Shown here: positions 12,601-24,561 of the stretch, piece after piece
Layout: the number at the start of each line of letters is the position of its first letter
How positions within the stretch are numbered: position 1 is the stretch's first letter
From: Citrus sinensis
Lineage: Eukaryota > Streptophyta > Magnoliopsida > Sapindales > Rutaceae
Direction of reading: 5' to 3'
Assembly: GCF_022201045.2 (NCBI RefSeq)
Contig: NC_068560.1
Location: 35,675,001 to 35,739,000 of the forward strand
Length of the DNA stretch: 64,000 nt
Notes under the pieces: model-generated
Databases searched by the model: none
Told to the model about the DNA's origin: nothing
What the model saw: only the letters and a program-made list of their open reading frames with translations
Position numbers and translations under genes: made by a program

Positions 12601-15100
12601 GTTTAAATAAATTTTTTTATCTTCTACCTTCCTTAAGATTCAAATTCATGTAGCCAGTTAAATAAATCTACATAAAAATCACTTAGGTAGTCCCTAAAGA
12701 TAGTGCAATTGTGCCGCTATGCTCAATTAATACTTTTAATAGATTATTATTTTAACAGCTAATTACTATTAATTTTTAATAAAAAGTTGTACGATTAACA
12801 AACAAAATCTAAATAACAAATATAATTTTGACTTTTTAGAAAATTTGTTAAAAAATAGATTTCTTTATGATATGTTAAAAGAACTACAGTTTCAATAGTG
12901 GGGTTATTATGAACCATTTGATTTAAAATGAAATACTTCCAATAGATAGTTAGTTGTTACCCAAATCACAGGTAATCCTTAAATCTTAATTTAATTTGTA
13001 TTTAGCTTATATCCTATTGTTACAATTTTTTTTATAAGTCATAAATAATTATTTTTAATCATTGATTCATTGTAAAAGATTAAAAAAAGTAGACTTTCTT
13101 TTAATAAGGGCGTATATTGTAAACAAAATTATTATAAATTATTCCATAAGACTTTAAAATTATATGTATTTTATATGAATTGTTTTGGTGTATCATTTCA
13201 TTTTATTGTTCACAATACTAGTCTTGAAAATGTAATATTAAATTATACACTTCATAGATATCTCATCAACTTATAATAAATGGTTCTTGAATTGAATCAC
13301 AAAGTGGATGATACTACCCATAAATAGATAGTTTTTTATTGTTAGTTATTTTGAAACAATGTTAGACATAATATATGCTGAATACTATAATATAAAACAA
13401 TAAAATAGGATTAAAATTATAAAATCACACACAATGAAAGTTAGAGAATTATGTAATGATAAATATGTTCAGAAATTATGTAATCGTCCATTAAAAAGAT
13501 CAAAAAAATTTTAAATCAATAACAATAGAGACAAAATAATTGATTTTCATTGTCTCTATTAAATAATATAAAGATTGATTGTCAATCAAAATAAAAATGG
13601 TTTCAATATTTGTTAATCAATCAAATTCCCAAAAACCATGTCAATTGTATCATTTTTGTTTTTATTTATTTATTAATTATAGATTCATTAAAGTATTCAT
13701 CCATTGTAGGAATTGAGCATTTGTGCTTATTAAAATGAATTTCCTGATTTCATTTTTTTAATTAATTGTAAGATATTAAAACATTACATATGAAGATTTT
13801 TTTTTTTGAACTTTTCACTGTACATGTAAATTTTCAAAAGCAATAGTAATGTATTACGAAATTTATATCAATCAAGTAATGCGATTATAATTTAGTAATA
13901 TAAGATACAATTTTGTTTGTAATTAATGAAATTTATTTACCAAATGATTTATAAGAAATAATATATACACTGTAATTTTTATAACATTTATAAATAAATA
14001 GTATAAATTAATTATATTTTGTAGCGATGAAGTATTAAATAACCAAATTTTGTGTCTTAAAATTTGTGTTTGAATTAGTTTATTTTCTTTTCAAATTATA
14101 AATCTGTCTCTATATTAATTATTTAACTGGTATAATTTCTTATCCTTTATTGAATTTGAGTTATTTAATTGATAAAGAGCAAATATACTCAATCAACACT
14201 TAAACCTTTTAGATTAATTCCAGTATCCATGTTGGGATTTTTACACTGCGTCCTATTATCCTATAGGCACCCTAAAATATATATCAGAAAAAGAAAGCTT
14301 TTGTTGAGCGACGAGTTTTTTTTCTGTATTAAATTATTTAGTATTCAAAGACTATATTGAGTACCGACTAATTCAAATTCTGATACGGATAGAACTGTTA
14401 AAGTGCCAAAACTGTTCTAGCAAGTTGTTGAGCGATACGTTGAGGCAGAGAGGAGGGATTAGTTGGAGTTGCGTGGGCCCTTCCTTCCTGAAGTTGATGA
14501 AATTTTGGGCGCGTCTTTCAAATCTCTAACGAGACTCAAAGTCCCAGAGTAACTCTTCGATCTCTCAGGGGTTTCTTCTCCTAAGTTGTAATATTATAAT
14601 CAGTGTAAACCGTAAACTCTTCATTTCATATTATTTTGCTTTTAGATTTGGCATAATTTGACCTTCTTATAATTGGATTCGCATTTGGCTGCGACTCATT
14701 TTTCTCAGATAAAGCTGAAGGTTTATGTTTATCGGAAAACTTATATTGCCGAATTGGAGTATAGTTTCACTTGTTTTATTTTTTTAATCTACCGCTGTCA
14801 TAATATAACTACAATTGTGGTTAAGGCTCATAAGCAAATTACGAGGTTTCGTGAATGATTCATACCAATTCCAAGACTCATACATTAATCTGCATATAAC
14901 TTTCTCTGGTTTCGGTCCGGTTTACTTTTCTTCTTTGTGTGTGACATACAAGAACTGCACACGAATATATATGTTTTTATTAGAACATCATTTGGGATCC
15001 ATTTTATTATCTCTGACTATGAGTCTGTGCTGTAGACTGATGCTTTATTATGATTATTGACTTATGAAATCATGATATCTTAAGGATGACTATGATTTTG
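9638..15100. other. Long AT-rich spacer without a supportable gene
   Basis: About 5.4 kb. The first few hundred bases are probably the kinase 3' UTR. From about 10860 to 14400 the DNA is extremely AT-rich with no ORF that looks coding. A short, more balanced stretch at 12150-12340 holds a 61-codon ORF that lacks an ATG at its start and matches nothing I know. At about 14400-14600 the base composition is again higher in GC and resembles a gene leader, but no coding exon follows on either strand. Confidence 0.5.
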
Positions 15101-17374
15101 CTAGGTTTTAATGGCCACTACGGGGCTTGAAACTGTGTGGTTGTACTGATCAATCCATTTGAGGTAACCGTAGCTCACTCTCGGAGATTCTCTGTCAATC
15201 TCTACACTCAAGGCAAAATCCAGCAGCTGATATTTCTGAGTGAACTTTAGAGTGCTAGGCTCTATCCTGATATTCATTCCAGCAGGAAACTCCAAAACTG
15301 CATGGTATATTGAATCTTCTGCTCCCACGTTTTTCACAACCCTGCTGAAGTTCTTTGCCGTTGTTTCATTGGTAAATACGGCTGCAAAAGACGGGTAATT
15401 CAGGTCAGTAGATTCTTGGCTGCAATTCCATTGATTTCTTCGAATGACAGCTTTCATCTGCTTTTCATCATAGCCTAGGCCGCACAGGAACTCGACATAA
15501 TCCTGAAAGTCTGCGTCATAGATGAGTCCAGGGTCCATTGCTTTGTTTGGGTCTATATGGCCTGCCCCAAAATCTAGTGGCGTGGCAGGAACGCCACCTA
15601 TTTCATTTTCAGCAATGTTAACGGGATAAGCCGTAGTCATTATAGCTGATCGGATGGCTGCTGGGCTCCACTCCCGATGGATAGCTTTTAGCAAAGCTGC
15701 AACTCCAGCAACATGGGGTGCTGCCATGGAGGTGCCTGAAAATAGTGCATAGTCTGTCACCAATTCATAGTTGCCGATTTCAATGAATGGAATGTTAGGC
15801 GCAACTGCTGCCAGTACGTCAACTCCTGGAGCCACAATATCTGGCTTTAGAATCCCTGGACTGATTGGGTCCGGTCCCCTTGAAGAGAATGAGGCCACAT
15901 GAGGTGCTGGTTTTGTACCAAGCTCTGTCAAGATGAACCTCATTGATTTCACTTTTGATTTGTTTTTCCCAGTCACATACTGTCTAATTGACGTCCCAGC
16001 AGAAGTTGGCAGAATCAGGCTGGGAATGTAATACTCATCTGAATCTATATCTGGCGTGTCAGTCAAGAAGATTGCTGCATAAGCGCCTGCCCTGTCAACC
16101 TCTTCCATTTGGGAATAGGTGTCAATTCTGTTGCTGTTGTCACAAAAAACAACCTTTCCAGTAACCTCGTCTGGGTTCAGTGATCCCAAGTGGCATATTG
16201 ACTTGTTCACGTCATTTTTGCCATAGTACAAGGGCGCATCGGTAATGTAAACGCTTTCTGGAAAATATGATATTCCTTTAAAGGTTAAACCATTATCTAG
16301 GGTAACTGTTGCATGGAAGCTCCTGTCAAGCGTGCCAGCTCCTACAGTCGTGATCCAAGGTGCTCCATTATGTATTGACCGTGGAAATCCATCATTGCCT
16401 GCTGCACAGACTACGACAATTCCATTTTCAATAGCTGAGAGAGAAGCAATGGCGATAACATCATTGAAATAAGGTGTCTGGTCAAAGCCGAGAGACAACG
16501 ACATGATATCGACTCCGTCAGCAATTGCTTGATCCATGCCAGCAAGTACATCACTTGCTGCACTCTCTTCTGTGTCTGTTGCCCATAGGACCTTGTACAT
16601 GGCAACATGTGCTCTTGGTGCTATGCCTCTTGCAGTGCCTTTTGCGTATCCAAAGTGACTTACTCCCTCTACGTGGTTACCGGCTGCTGTGGATGATGTG
16701 TGAGTGCCATGACCGAAGAAGTCTCTTGCTGAGTCAAAGTCATATTCCTTGGAGACATTTATACCTGCGGCTTGCAGCCCTTTGCTGAAAGATCGAGCAC
16801 CGATGAGCTTCCTGTTGCAGACAAAAGGACTAAATGCCGTGCCATTCTCACACCGGCCATTCCATCGTCGAGGCACTGGTGGCATTCCCTTGTCATGAAA
16901 ACTCTCACTCTCTGGCCAAATTCCTGTATCAATAATACCTACTATTACACCTTGACCATATCTTGCAGAAGGCCATAAGCCTGAGTTAGGTTTTAGTCCA
17001 AGAAAATTTGGGGAGTGGGTGGTGAATAGTTTGCCAAAGGACTCAGGGTATGTGGCAAGGTGAGCTGGAGATTTCTCAATTTCAGATAGTTGGGAAGGTG
17101 TAAGCCTGGCACTGAAACCTTGAATTACATGATTGTAGGAGTATAACAACATGTTGTTGCGATCAGCAGGGTATGACGCTGACTTTAGGATTGAAAGGTG
17201 CCATGACTCGTGGGTTAAGAAAGCCGATGGCTTGTGAGAATGGTCCATGTGGATGATGTACGTCTGGTGGTCTTCATTTCTTGACTCTGCATTGTCGCTT
17301 CCCAGTAACAACAACAGTAGCCAAGGCAATGCATGGTTCAGAATCAGATGGGGAAAAGTTATTCTTCTGGTCAT
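15101..17374 (-). CDS. Subtilisin-like serine protease, SBT1.9-type (copy A)
   Basis: Intronless, 757 aa from the ATG at 17374; the ORF is open slightly further upstream, but only to a TTG. A Leu-rich signal peptide comes first. An I9 propeptide follows (TYIIHMDHS to about residue 120), then the S8 domain. The catalytic residues are Asp149 (GIIDTGIWPES), His222 (GHGTHTSS), oxyanion Asn327 (AAGND) and Ser549 (SGTSMAAPHVAG). A PA domain is inserted between His and Ser, and a fibronectin-III-like C-terminus ends at SSPVVAIKT. Such enzymes are secreted to the apoplast and mature by cleaving their own propeptide. The sequence is nearest in style to Arabidopsis SBT1.9 and tomato SlSBT3. It sits alone on the minus strand, divergent from two plus-strand paralogues, so 3.4 kb of spacer is shared between the promoters of copies A and B. 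Confidence 0.95.
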   Translation of the reverse strand: MTRRITFPHLILNHALPWLLLLLLGSDNAESRNEDHQTYIIHMDHSHKPSAFLTHESWHLSILKSASYPADRNNMLLYSYNHVIQGFSARLTPSQLSEIEKSPAHLATYPESFGKLFTTHSPNFLGLKPNSGLWPSARYGQGVIVGIIDTGIWPESESFHDKGMPPVPRRWNGRCENGTAFSPFVCNRKLIGARSFSKGLQAAGINVSKEYDFDSARDFFGHGTHTSSTAAGNHVEGVSHFGYAKGTARGIAPRAHVAMYKVLWATDTEESAASDVLAGMDQAIADGVDIMSLSLGFDQTPYFNDVIAIASLSAIENGIVVVCAAGNDGFPRSIHNGAPWITTVGAGTLDRSFHATVTLDNGLTFKGISYFPESVYITDAPLYYGKNDVNKSICHLGSLNPDEVTGKVVFCDNSNRIDTYSQMEEVDRAGAYAAIFLTDTPDIDSDEYYIPSLILPTSAGTSIRQYVTGKNKSKVKSMRFILTELGTKPAPHVASFSSRGPDPISPGILKPDIVAPGVDVLAAVAPNIPFIEIGNYELVTDYALFSGTSMAAPHVAGVAALLKAIHREWSPAAIRSAIMTTAYPVNIAENEIGGVPATPLDFGAGHIDPNKAMDPGLIYDADFQDYVEFLCGLGYDEKQMKAVIRRNQWNCSQESTDLNYPSFAAVFTNETTAKNFSRVVKNVGAEDSIYHAVLEFPAGMNIRIEPSTLKFTQKYQLLDFALSVEIDRESPRVSYGYLKWIDQYNHTVSSPVVAIKT

Positions 17375-17448
17375 GGCTGATGTGCTGAGGAGAATGTTGG
17401 GGAAGATATTCAAGGTTGGAGATTGAGGATGATGTTAAAAGGTGGAGG

Positions 17449-17457
17449 ATATATAAA
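17449..17457 (-). promoter_or_regulatory. Probable TATA box of subtilase copy A
   Basis: Read on the minus strand the bases are TTTATATAT, 75 bp upstream of the ATG. This spacing fits a core promoter with a leader of about 40-50 nt. Confidence 0.55.
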
Positions 17458-20400
17458 TGCCGTATAAGGAAGCTCTCTGATGCAGGGAAGTCTCTCCTTT
17501 GTTATTTACACAACACTAACTTTTAGTCCTGTGTTATGTTCGACCTGTTTTTTAGTAAGTTTATGAATGGATGTTTTTGCTTGGCTTATTAATGACAAGG
17601 CTTTGTTTTTCCCCCATTTTCCTTTAACTTTTCCCTGGGTCCACTTGATCAACTGTCCAAGATGACATTACTCATAGATGCCTAGAGGGTGAACCATCCA
17701 ATATAACAGTTGGATACAGTTTCAAAATCGGCGCAGCTTTGCTTTTGTTGCCGATGCTTTTCAAGTTTTGACCTTCCCTACAGCAGTTAACTGCAGATAT
17801 AAATTAATCATCTCGTAAGTCTATCTCGCAATGGAATCTGCTTAATTTATCCGCATATTTAGTGACAAAAGAAATAGCTTGATATGAATATATTAGCACA
17901 ATTCAGTGTTGGACTCATCACTCGTCACCTTTTTCATTTGCTGTTATATGAAGTTAACTGTAAGCTATTCTCCTTTTGACACTATAGGGTTTACAGGAAG
18001 CAACCAAAATATAGAATGGTGACGTTACCAATGGCATGTCTGTGCCTGTACTTTTCCTTCCGTAGAACTTCTGGATTTTCTTTCTCCCTTAAAATATAAG
18101 CTAATTGAATGTGCTGTGGCCTGCAGAACGTACGAAATTAAACCTTGTTCGGATTTTCTCAAGGTTTTGTTCTAGGCCTAGCCGTCCCCAGCAGACATCG
18201 AAGTTGATGTACGGCATGTGCCCTGGGGACTTTTCTACAAACTTCCAGATATGCACATAATAATATAAACATGCTATATTGGATTTGACTCCCTCGATAA
18301 AATATGTTATAGTTATATTGTAAATTAATATTTTTATCTTTTTATTATTTATATTATATTAATTTTTATATTTTGTTATTATAAGTACATTTTGGAGATA
18401 AAGAAAAAAATAATTGGAGTTGGGGAATAATTAGTCACAGTATTAATGACTTAATATTGGAACAAATATTTGATTGCCAATTTTACGAAATACAAGAAAA
18501 GTCAGACCGTGAACATGAATTAAAAGAGAGATAGAATTTTTAATTTATTCACGTGGAGGAGAGCACTAAAGAATCAATTGATAAATTTATACGTGGCAAC
18601 ATCGTGATGGGCTATTTGGCTTCGGATCCTCTTGGCTTAGTAATTGTTCAAGCCGGTTTGCATTATTATATCAAAGGAAGTATTACGGGCATGATGAGAG
18701 CAGCGGAATCAGGGCGAAAACCAAGAGCAAGGAAAGTCGATTGAAGATGGAACTGATATTTTCATTTTTTTTTTCCCAACTAATTTGCTTTAATGTTGTC
18801 AATTAAATTTATGAATTTCCTTTATTTTCTCATGAACTAAATTTACTTTGTTAGAGATGTGATATAGTCTAATTAGGAAGATTTAATTTTATAAATTTAT
18901 GTAATTTTTAATTATTATTTTATGATTGAGTGTTCATTATTATGCTTAATGTTTTTAAATATCTTGTCAATATTTAAGAATACGTAACGGAATCAAGAGG
19001 AAATTGAAATAATTTTACTCTGTGTACTAGATGTCATGAATTGAACGTAAAACAGAGATGTACGAACACAACTCGTATAGTTTTCCTTAAGAATTGACAT
19101 AGAGTTTAATTAATCTTTACATATTCATATAGAGTATAGTTGATTAATATGTGAGGGCAATTTTTACATTACTCAGAAGAGTACTTGTCATTGTGAGTAA
19201 TACTCTTTAATTGCATATATGGAATAATTGAATTAGATTGGTTATGGTGAAGTTGAATTTCCTAATACCTAAATCTCCCAATAATTTTTGTTATTTCTTA
19301 CATCATTATTTAATTTTTAATTATCTTATTTTAATTTAATTTTTAATCTAAATTCTCTTCCTCAATTATTTGAATAAATTAGAATTAGAATAATTTTAAT
19401 AGATAATAAGATATATAATGTACGATGATACTCTACTTTACATTATGTTACTTATGTCAACTAATACACTTTTTATTTTTTGCAACAATAGCCTGCAGGA
19501 TTTTATAATTACTGATCACATGCTCATACCTTGCTGTTTCCTAACCTCGTAAATGTCAAGCAAGAAATCGTCAAACAAAGACAAGGTTAATAAGCCAGCT
19601 GCCACTTAATAGGTTGAATTATCAACGTATTTAATTTGACTTTCCTCCTTTCTTATCGACCAAACTTTTTATAATCCATCAAAGGAGACGAGGTTTCACC
19701 AAGATTCGAATGACGCTGATTTTACCAAGACCTTACAACAAAAATAACTACCTATTTTCTTTATTTGCCAACTCATTTGAACGACTTATTAAAAATGATC
19801 TGACGTACTAACTTTATAAAGAAGATTGTGAGTTTCTCTATTGAAATAAAAATATTTCTTTTACTCTTTTACCGTTTTTATAATATTCAATAACTCCTTT
19901 AGTATTAATAATTTTACAATATTAAATAAGTGATATAAATTAAAATAAAAAGATTTAAATACTAAAATAAGAAATTTAAGTTTTTGTGTAGATAAAAAAT
20001 TATTAATTAGATTTTTTTGTACTTTTTATTATTTTAAGTAATTTTTTTATAATAACTATTATTTTATATTCATAAGATAAAATATCAAGTAAATAATTTA
20101 TTTATCCCTCTTTTCTCATAAATGTTTTTTGTCAAGGTGTTTTGGTTATTATAAAAACAGTATATATTAATTTCAATAGGAGAAAATTGGCATCTTCCAA
20201 TTTTATTTTACAGTGCAACTAATTTGTTGGTTCTGTTTTTTATTATTGGAGCACGAACCGTTCCAAACTCTAGTGCAATATTTCATGTTAGTTGAATGAA
20301 AATCCAATTTTGCAGCCTATCTAAATTGTAATCATTAAAGTTAAAAGTTTTATGATGTGTTAAGAAACATTTTTAAAATTAAAAATTCACATCCTATGGG

Positions 20401-20750
20401 TTATTTTTATTTCTCTTGCCGGAGAGAGTCTGCTTATGTGCTAGTTAAATGCCGTTTGTGTCAATCTAGTTTCCTAGCTGTCGTCAATTCTCACGGCCTC
20501 CATTTGAAATGAACCTGTGTTTCTTATAGGTTCATTTCTTGCATTGCATCTGTTGGCTTCACATGGCAAGAAAAGTAAACGTCCATTATACGATGCGACA
20601 TCATTGGCTGTGACTCCTATTACTATGTTTACTAGCTAAGACATTGTACCAACTAATTAAATTTCCTGCCACTTGCATAACAGCAAGATTTAATTAACTA
20701 AACGCCAAGTCTTGTAAATTTTTTGATATTTTCTAAACTGATGTCCATTT
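17458..20750. other. Shared spacer between divergent subtilase genes
   Basis: Mostly AT-rich DNA. One small island at 18553-18744 looks more coding-like than its flanks and is listed separately. Several long A+T runs lie between 18850 and 20200. No transposon ends were recognised. Confidence 0.4.
18553..18744 (+). other. Unrecognised 63-codon coding-like island
   Basis: An open frame begins GTG-GAG-GAG-AGC, without an ATG at its start. It ends in TGA at 18742-18744; the first internal ATG is near 18607. Base composition is clearly richer in G and C than the AT-rich flanks on both sides. The peptide carries a hydrophobic stretch (PLGLVIVQAGLHYY) and a basic end (GRKPRARKVD). It could be the last exon of an unseen gene or a captured fragment. 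I do not recognise it and assign no function. Confidence 0.2.
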
Positions 20751-20751
20751 C

Positions 20752-20759
20752 TATATATA
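20752..20759 (+). promoter_or_regulatory. Probable TATA box of subtilase copy B
   Basis: The bases TATATATA lie about 65 bp upstream of the ATG at 20824, a normal distance for a plant core promoter with a short leader. Confidence 0.55.
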
Positions 20760-20823
20760 CGCACAAACCATAGAGACCCCAATAACACATGCCTCGAGCT
20801 AATTCCTTTTCGGTAAAGAAATA

Positions 20824-23121
20824 ATGGGTTCTGTTAATGGTGTTCCTCAATTATTCCTTTTCGTTCTTTCATGGCTTCTGTTGGCTTTCCATGCTAACTC
20901 AAGTTCAGATGAGAGATCAACATACATAGTTCACATGGACAAGTCCCATATGCCCAAAGCCTTCTTTAACCACCACCATTGGTACTCTTCAGTCGTTCAT
21001 TCCCTCAAGTCTAAAAAGCCAGCCAAATCAAATCATCATCGATTCTCACCCTCTCTTGTGTATTCTTATGACAATGCTGCTCATGGTTTCAGTGCAGTGT
21101 TATCTAAACGGGAACTTGAGACTCTTAAAAAGTCTCCAGGTTTCATCTCAGCTTATGCCGATAAGACTGTGACACTTGACACCACCCACACCCCTGAATT
21201 TCTCTCCCTCAATACTGCCAACGGGTTGTGGCCTGCTTCAAAATATGGCGAAGACGTGATTGTCGGTGTTATTGACACCGGGGTCTGGCCCGAGAGTGAT
21301 AGCTACAATGATGATGGTATGGGCTCACTTCCAACCAGATGGAAGGGAGAATGTCAAGCTGGACAAGAGTTCAATTCCTCCTTGTGTAACTCAAAGCTTA
21401 TTGGAGCTAGATATTTCAATAAGGGTATTATAGCAGCTAATCCTGGGATTAACATTAGCATGAATTCTGCTAGAGATACCATGGGGCACGGGACCCACAC
21501 ATCCTCGACAGTAGCTGGGAATTATGTGAATGATGCTTCATTCTTTGGCTATGCTAAAGGTACAGCAAAAGGTGTGGCACCACGGGCTAGAGTGGCTATG
21601 TACAAGGTCATCTTTGATGAAGGGCGCTATGCATCTGATGTCCTTGCTGGTATGGACCAGGCTATTGCTGATGGTGTTGATGTAATTTCAATATCAATGG
21701 GATTTGATGAGACGCCATTGTATGAAGATCCTATTGCAATAGCCTCATTTGCTGCCATGGAGAAGGGCGTGCTGGTCTCTTCTTCAGCAGGAAATCGAGG
21801 GCCAGCGTTAGGGAGCTTGCACAATGGAATCCCATGGGTGTTAACTGTTGCAGCTGGAACCATTGACCGTTCATTTGCGGGCATAACAACTCTTGGGAGT
21901 GGGGAAACCATCATTGGATGGACCATGTTCCCAGCCAATGCTCTCGTAGAACGCTTGCCATTGCTATATAACGAGAGTTACTCAGCATGTAATTCAACTA
22001 AATTATTATCTCAATTACCAACAGATGCCATCATCGTATGCAAAGAAGCTACAGGTTCGGTATCTAAGCAAATATCTGTTGTTAGTGCATCAAAAATGCA
22101 GGGAGCTATATTTGTTTCAGATTATGATCCTGAATTATTTGAACTTGGCGGTTTGAGTATACCTGGCGTGGTAATTAGCACCCATGATGCACCGGCTGTC
22201 ATCAACTATGCCAGAAATGGCGTGGAACCTGTGGCAAGCATCAAGTTCCAGCAAACTGTTCTTGGCACAGAGCACGCACCAGCCGTGGCTTTCTATACTT
22301 CTAGAGGTCCTTCACCGAGCTATCCAGGCATCTTAAAGCCAGATATAATGGCCCCTGGGTCACTAGTTTTTGCTGCTTGGATTCCAAATACTTCTACAGC
22401 CCAAATTGGTTCAAATTTACTCTTGACAAGTGATTACAATATGATTTCTGGGACATCAATGGCCTGCCCTCATGCTGCTGGTGTGGCTGCCCTCCTTAGA
22501 GGCGCACACCCTGAATGGAGTGCAGCTGCTATTAGGTCTGCAATGGTGACTACAGCAAATCCATTGGATAACACTAACAATCCAATCCGAGACAATGGTC
22601 TAATCAATTTCACGTCTGCTTCACCTCTAGCCATGGGAGCTGGTCAAGTTGATCCAAATCGGGCTCTTGACCCGGGTTTGATTTATGACGCCACCCCACA
22701 GGATTATGTGAACCTCCTCTGCTCTATGAACTTCACCCAAAATCAGATTCTGTCCATTACAAGATCAAACCGTTACAACTGCTCCACCCCCACTTCAGAT
22801 CTTAACTATCCGTCTTTTATTACTTTGCACGATAACACAAGTACAAAATTTGTTCAAACATTTCACAGGACTGTGACTAATGTGGGAGGAAGCGCAGCAA
22901 CATACAAAGCCAAGATCACAGCACCTCTAGGTACTGTAATTAGTGTCTCACCGGACACATTGGTCTTCGGAAAGCAGTATGAGCAGCAGAGCTACACTCT
23001 TACTATAAACTATAAGACAGATGGTGGAGAAATCATATCATTTGGTGAACTTGTTTGGGTTGAAGAAAATGGGAATCACACTGTGAGGAGCCCTATTACA
23101 GTGTCGCCTTTCATGAGTTAA
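20824..23121 (+). CDS. Subtilisin-like serine protease, SlSBT3/SBT1.9-type (copy B)
   Basis: Intronless, 765 aa from the ATG at 20824. A signal peptide covers about residues 1-25 and the I9 propeptide starts at TYIVHMDKSHMPKAF. Catalytic residues are Asp151 (GVIDTGVWPES), His222 (GHGTHTSS), oxyanion Asn324 (SAGNRGP) and Ser545 (SGTSMACPHAAG). A PA domain lies between His and Ser, and the C-terminal fibronectin-III-like domain ends in HTVRSPITVSPF. The protein resembles tomato SlSBT3, an extracellular subtilase studied structurally whose PA domain mediates dimer formation; the same behaviour here is inference. All family landmarks are present at normal length. Copy C follows on the same strand 4 kb downstream, which points to tandem duplication. 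Confidence 0.96.
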   Translation: MGSVNGVPQLFLFVLSWLLLAFHANSSSDERSTYIVHMDKSHMPKAFFNHHHWYSSVVHSLKSKKPAKSNHHRFSPSLVYSYDNAAHGFSAVLSKRELETLKKSPGFISAYADKTVTLDTTHTPEFLSLNTANGLWPASKYGEDVIVGVIDTGVWPESDSYNDDGMGSLPTRWKGECQAGQEFNSSLCNSKLIGARYFNKGIIAANPGINISMNSARDTMGHGTHTSSTVAGNYVNDASFFGYAKGTAKGVAPRARVAMYKVIFDEGRYASDVLAGMDQAIADGVDVISISMGFDETPLYEDPIAIASFAAMEKGVLVSSSAGNRGPALGSLHNGIPWVLTVAAGTIDRSFAGITTLGSGETIIGWTMFPANALVERLPLLYNESYSACNSTKLLSQLPTDAIIVCKEATGSVSKQISVVSASKMQGAIFVSDYDPELFELGGLSIPGVVISTHDAPAVINYARNGVEPVASIKFQQTVLGTEHAPAVAFYTSRGPSPSYPGILKPDIMAPGSLVFAAWIPNTSTAQIGSNLLLTSDYNMISGTSMACPHAAGVAALLRGAHPEWSAAAIRSAMVTTANPLDNTNNPIRDNGLINFTSASPLAMGAGQVDPNRALDPGLIYDATPQDYVNLLCSMNFTQNQILSITRSNRYNCSTPTSDLNYPSFITLHDNTSTKFVQTFHRTVTNVGGSAATYKAKITAPLGTVISVSPDTLVFGKQYEQQSYTLTINYKTDGGEIISFGELVWVEENGNHTVRSPITVSPFMS

Positions 23122-24125
23122 CTTAGTTTGTCTTTGTGCCTATAAAATAACTTATCATGTGATCTGATCAAAGTGCAGGAATAACCCACATGTATGTGAA
23201 TCCTGAATAAGTTGTATGGAAATCTTCAACATTATCATTAAAGGCTTGAATCATTTGGTGTTTTTGATTTTCTGCAAGTCCTTTTCTCTTTAAAGGACCA
23301 TCCATTCATGTTTTCTTCATGTCTTCAACATTATCATATTTTCTGCAAGCCTTGAGAATGATTTGTGATTTCATTCTCAGGATCAGCATTATAAACCTGT
23401 TCTAAAAGTATTTAATGATTGAAGCAAGCTATGAAATGCTAAAAAACTATCGCCAAAAGAATCCAGAATCCATTTCGTAAAAGAAAATTTTTCACAGCCT
23501 CAGCCTGGCTCAATTGGCCCAGCAAGGCAATGGTAGCACCAAATACCACGCTACCAGCTCCCATCCCATCATGCAATCTGGCAAAGACTTTGTACAACCA
23601 ATTGCGTGCCAGAAGGAGAAAAGAAAATGTATACTCTTTTTTTTCCCCCTTTTTTTTTTTTTGAAATTAGAAAACGACATGGTTTGAACTTTTATCGCAA
23701 AATCATTAATCACGATAGCTGGCATTTGGATTTTGAAAATGGCAATGTATTCAAGGTCCATTTTACCTTTTCCATCGCAGAGTATGTGACTGGTTTCAAT
23801 CAAAATAATTACGACTATAGTTGGTTTGCTCTGGACCGTTTTGAGTCTTAATCAATAGTTTACTCATGTACATTGACAGAAGCCGAAATTGAAGGTATTA
23901 AACAGTAATACAGATTTGCAGATTCCCTTGACAGTTTACCTCTCTAGATATTTCACACTAGTCTTCAGTGAAAACCTACGACAATTTGCAATTAAATCTA
24001 GAGCTAACTACAATGTGCACGTCTTCAACAAGAGTCGCCATTATGCATAATCAATTCGGTATGAAAACAATAGCTGGGTACAAGAAATTTTTAATCTGAA
24101 CATACAGAATGTGGGGGAAATATGT

Positions 24126-24242
24126 GGTGCAACTGTGGTATCGTGCCATAGTTGCATCCAGCCGTTGGATACTAGTGGACCCCACCAATCCAAGTGCATC
24201 TAACGGTTGGATGCAAGTGTGGCACAGTACCACAGTTGCACC
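24126..24242. mobile_element. Hairpin MITE, about 117 bp
   Basis: The left arm begins GGTGCAACTGTGGTATCGTG. The right arm read in reverse begins GGTGCAACTGTGGTACTGTG. The two arms pair for about 45-50 bp with few mismatches around a short centre, so nearly the whole element folds on itself. It has no coding capacity. I could not define a target-site duplication, so the superfamily is open; the shape is typical of short foldback MITEs. Confidence 0.75.
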
Positions 24243-24339
24243 GTAGCCTAATCTCAGAATGTGACACCCTAAATTCACGTGGCATGAACACGTGACAATA
24301 TAGAATATTAGTGATCCTCAAATCTTATAACTTACCCTT

Positions 24340-24561
24340 AATAAATATCCATTAAACTCCTTAAGAGAGGTCAAAGGTTCAAGCCCCGCTCCCGTATGGA
24401 GTCATCATTTTGACCAGCACTTTACCCTTTACAGGCCGACTTGGTGCGAGCGGGAATTAGTCTGAGTTGTGGTAAAGGCTTAAAAATACTTTTCACATTT
24501 GAGGCTCACTCAGGATCACCTCGTGGTTCAGACAAAAAAATAAATAAATATCCATTAAACT
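24340..24561 (+). mobile_element. 5'-truncated SINE with 19-bp target-site duplications
   Basis: A B-box-like GGTTCAAGCCC is at 24376-24386, only 17 bp into the element, and the expected A box upstream is missing, so the copy is 5' truncated. The 3' end is an A-rich tail (ACAAAAAAAT). A perfect 19-bp repeat, AATAAATATCCATTAAACT, flanks it at 24340-24358 and 24543-24561. The body (GGCCGACTTGGTGCGAGCGG) differs from the SINE family at 2035 and 54979, so this is a second SINE family. Confidence 0.8.
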
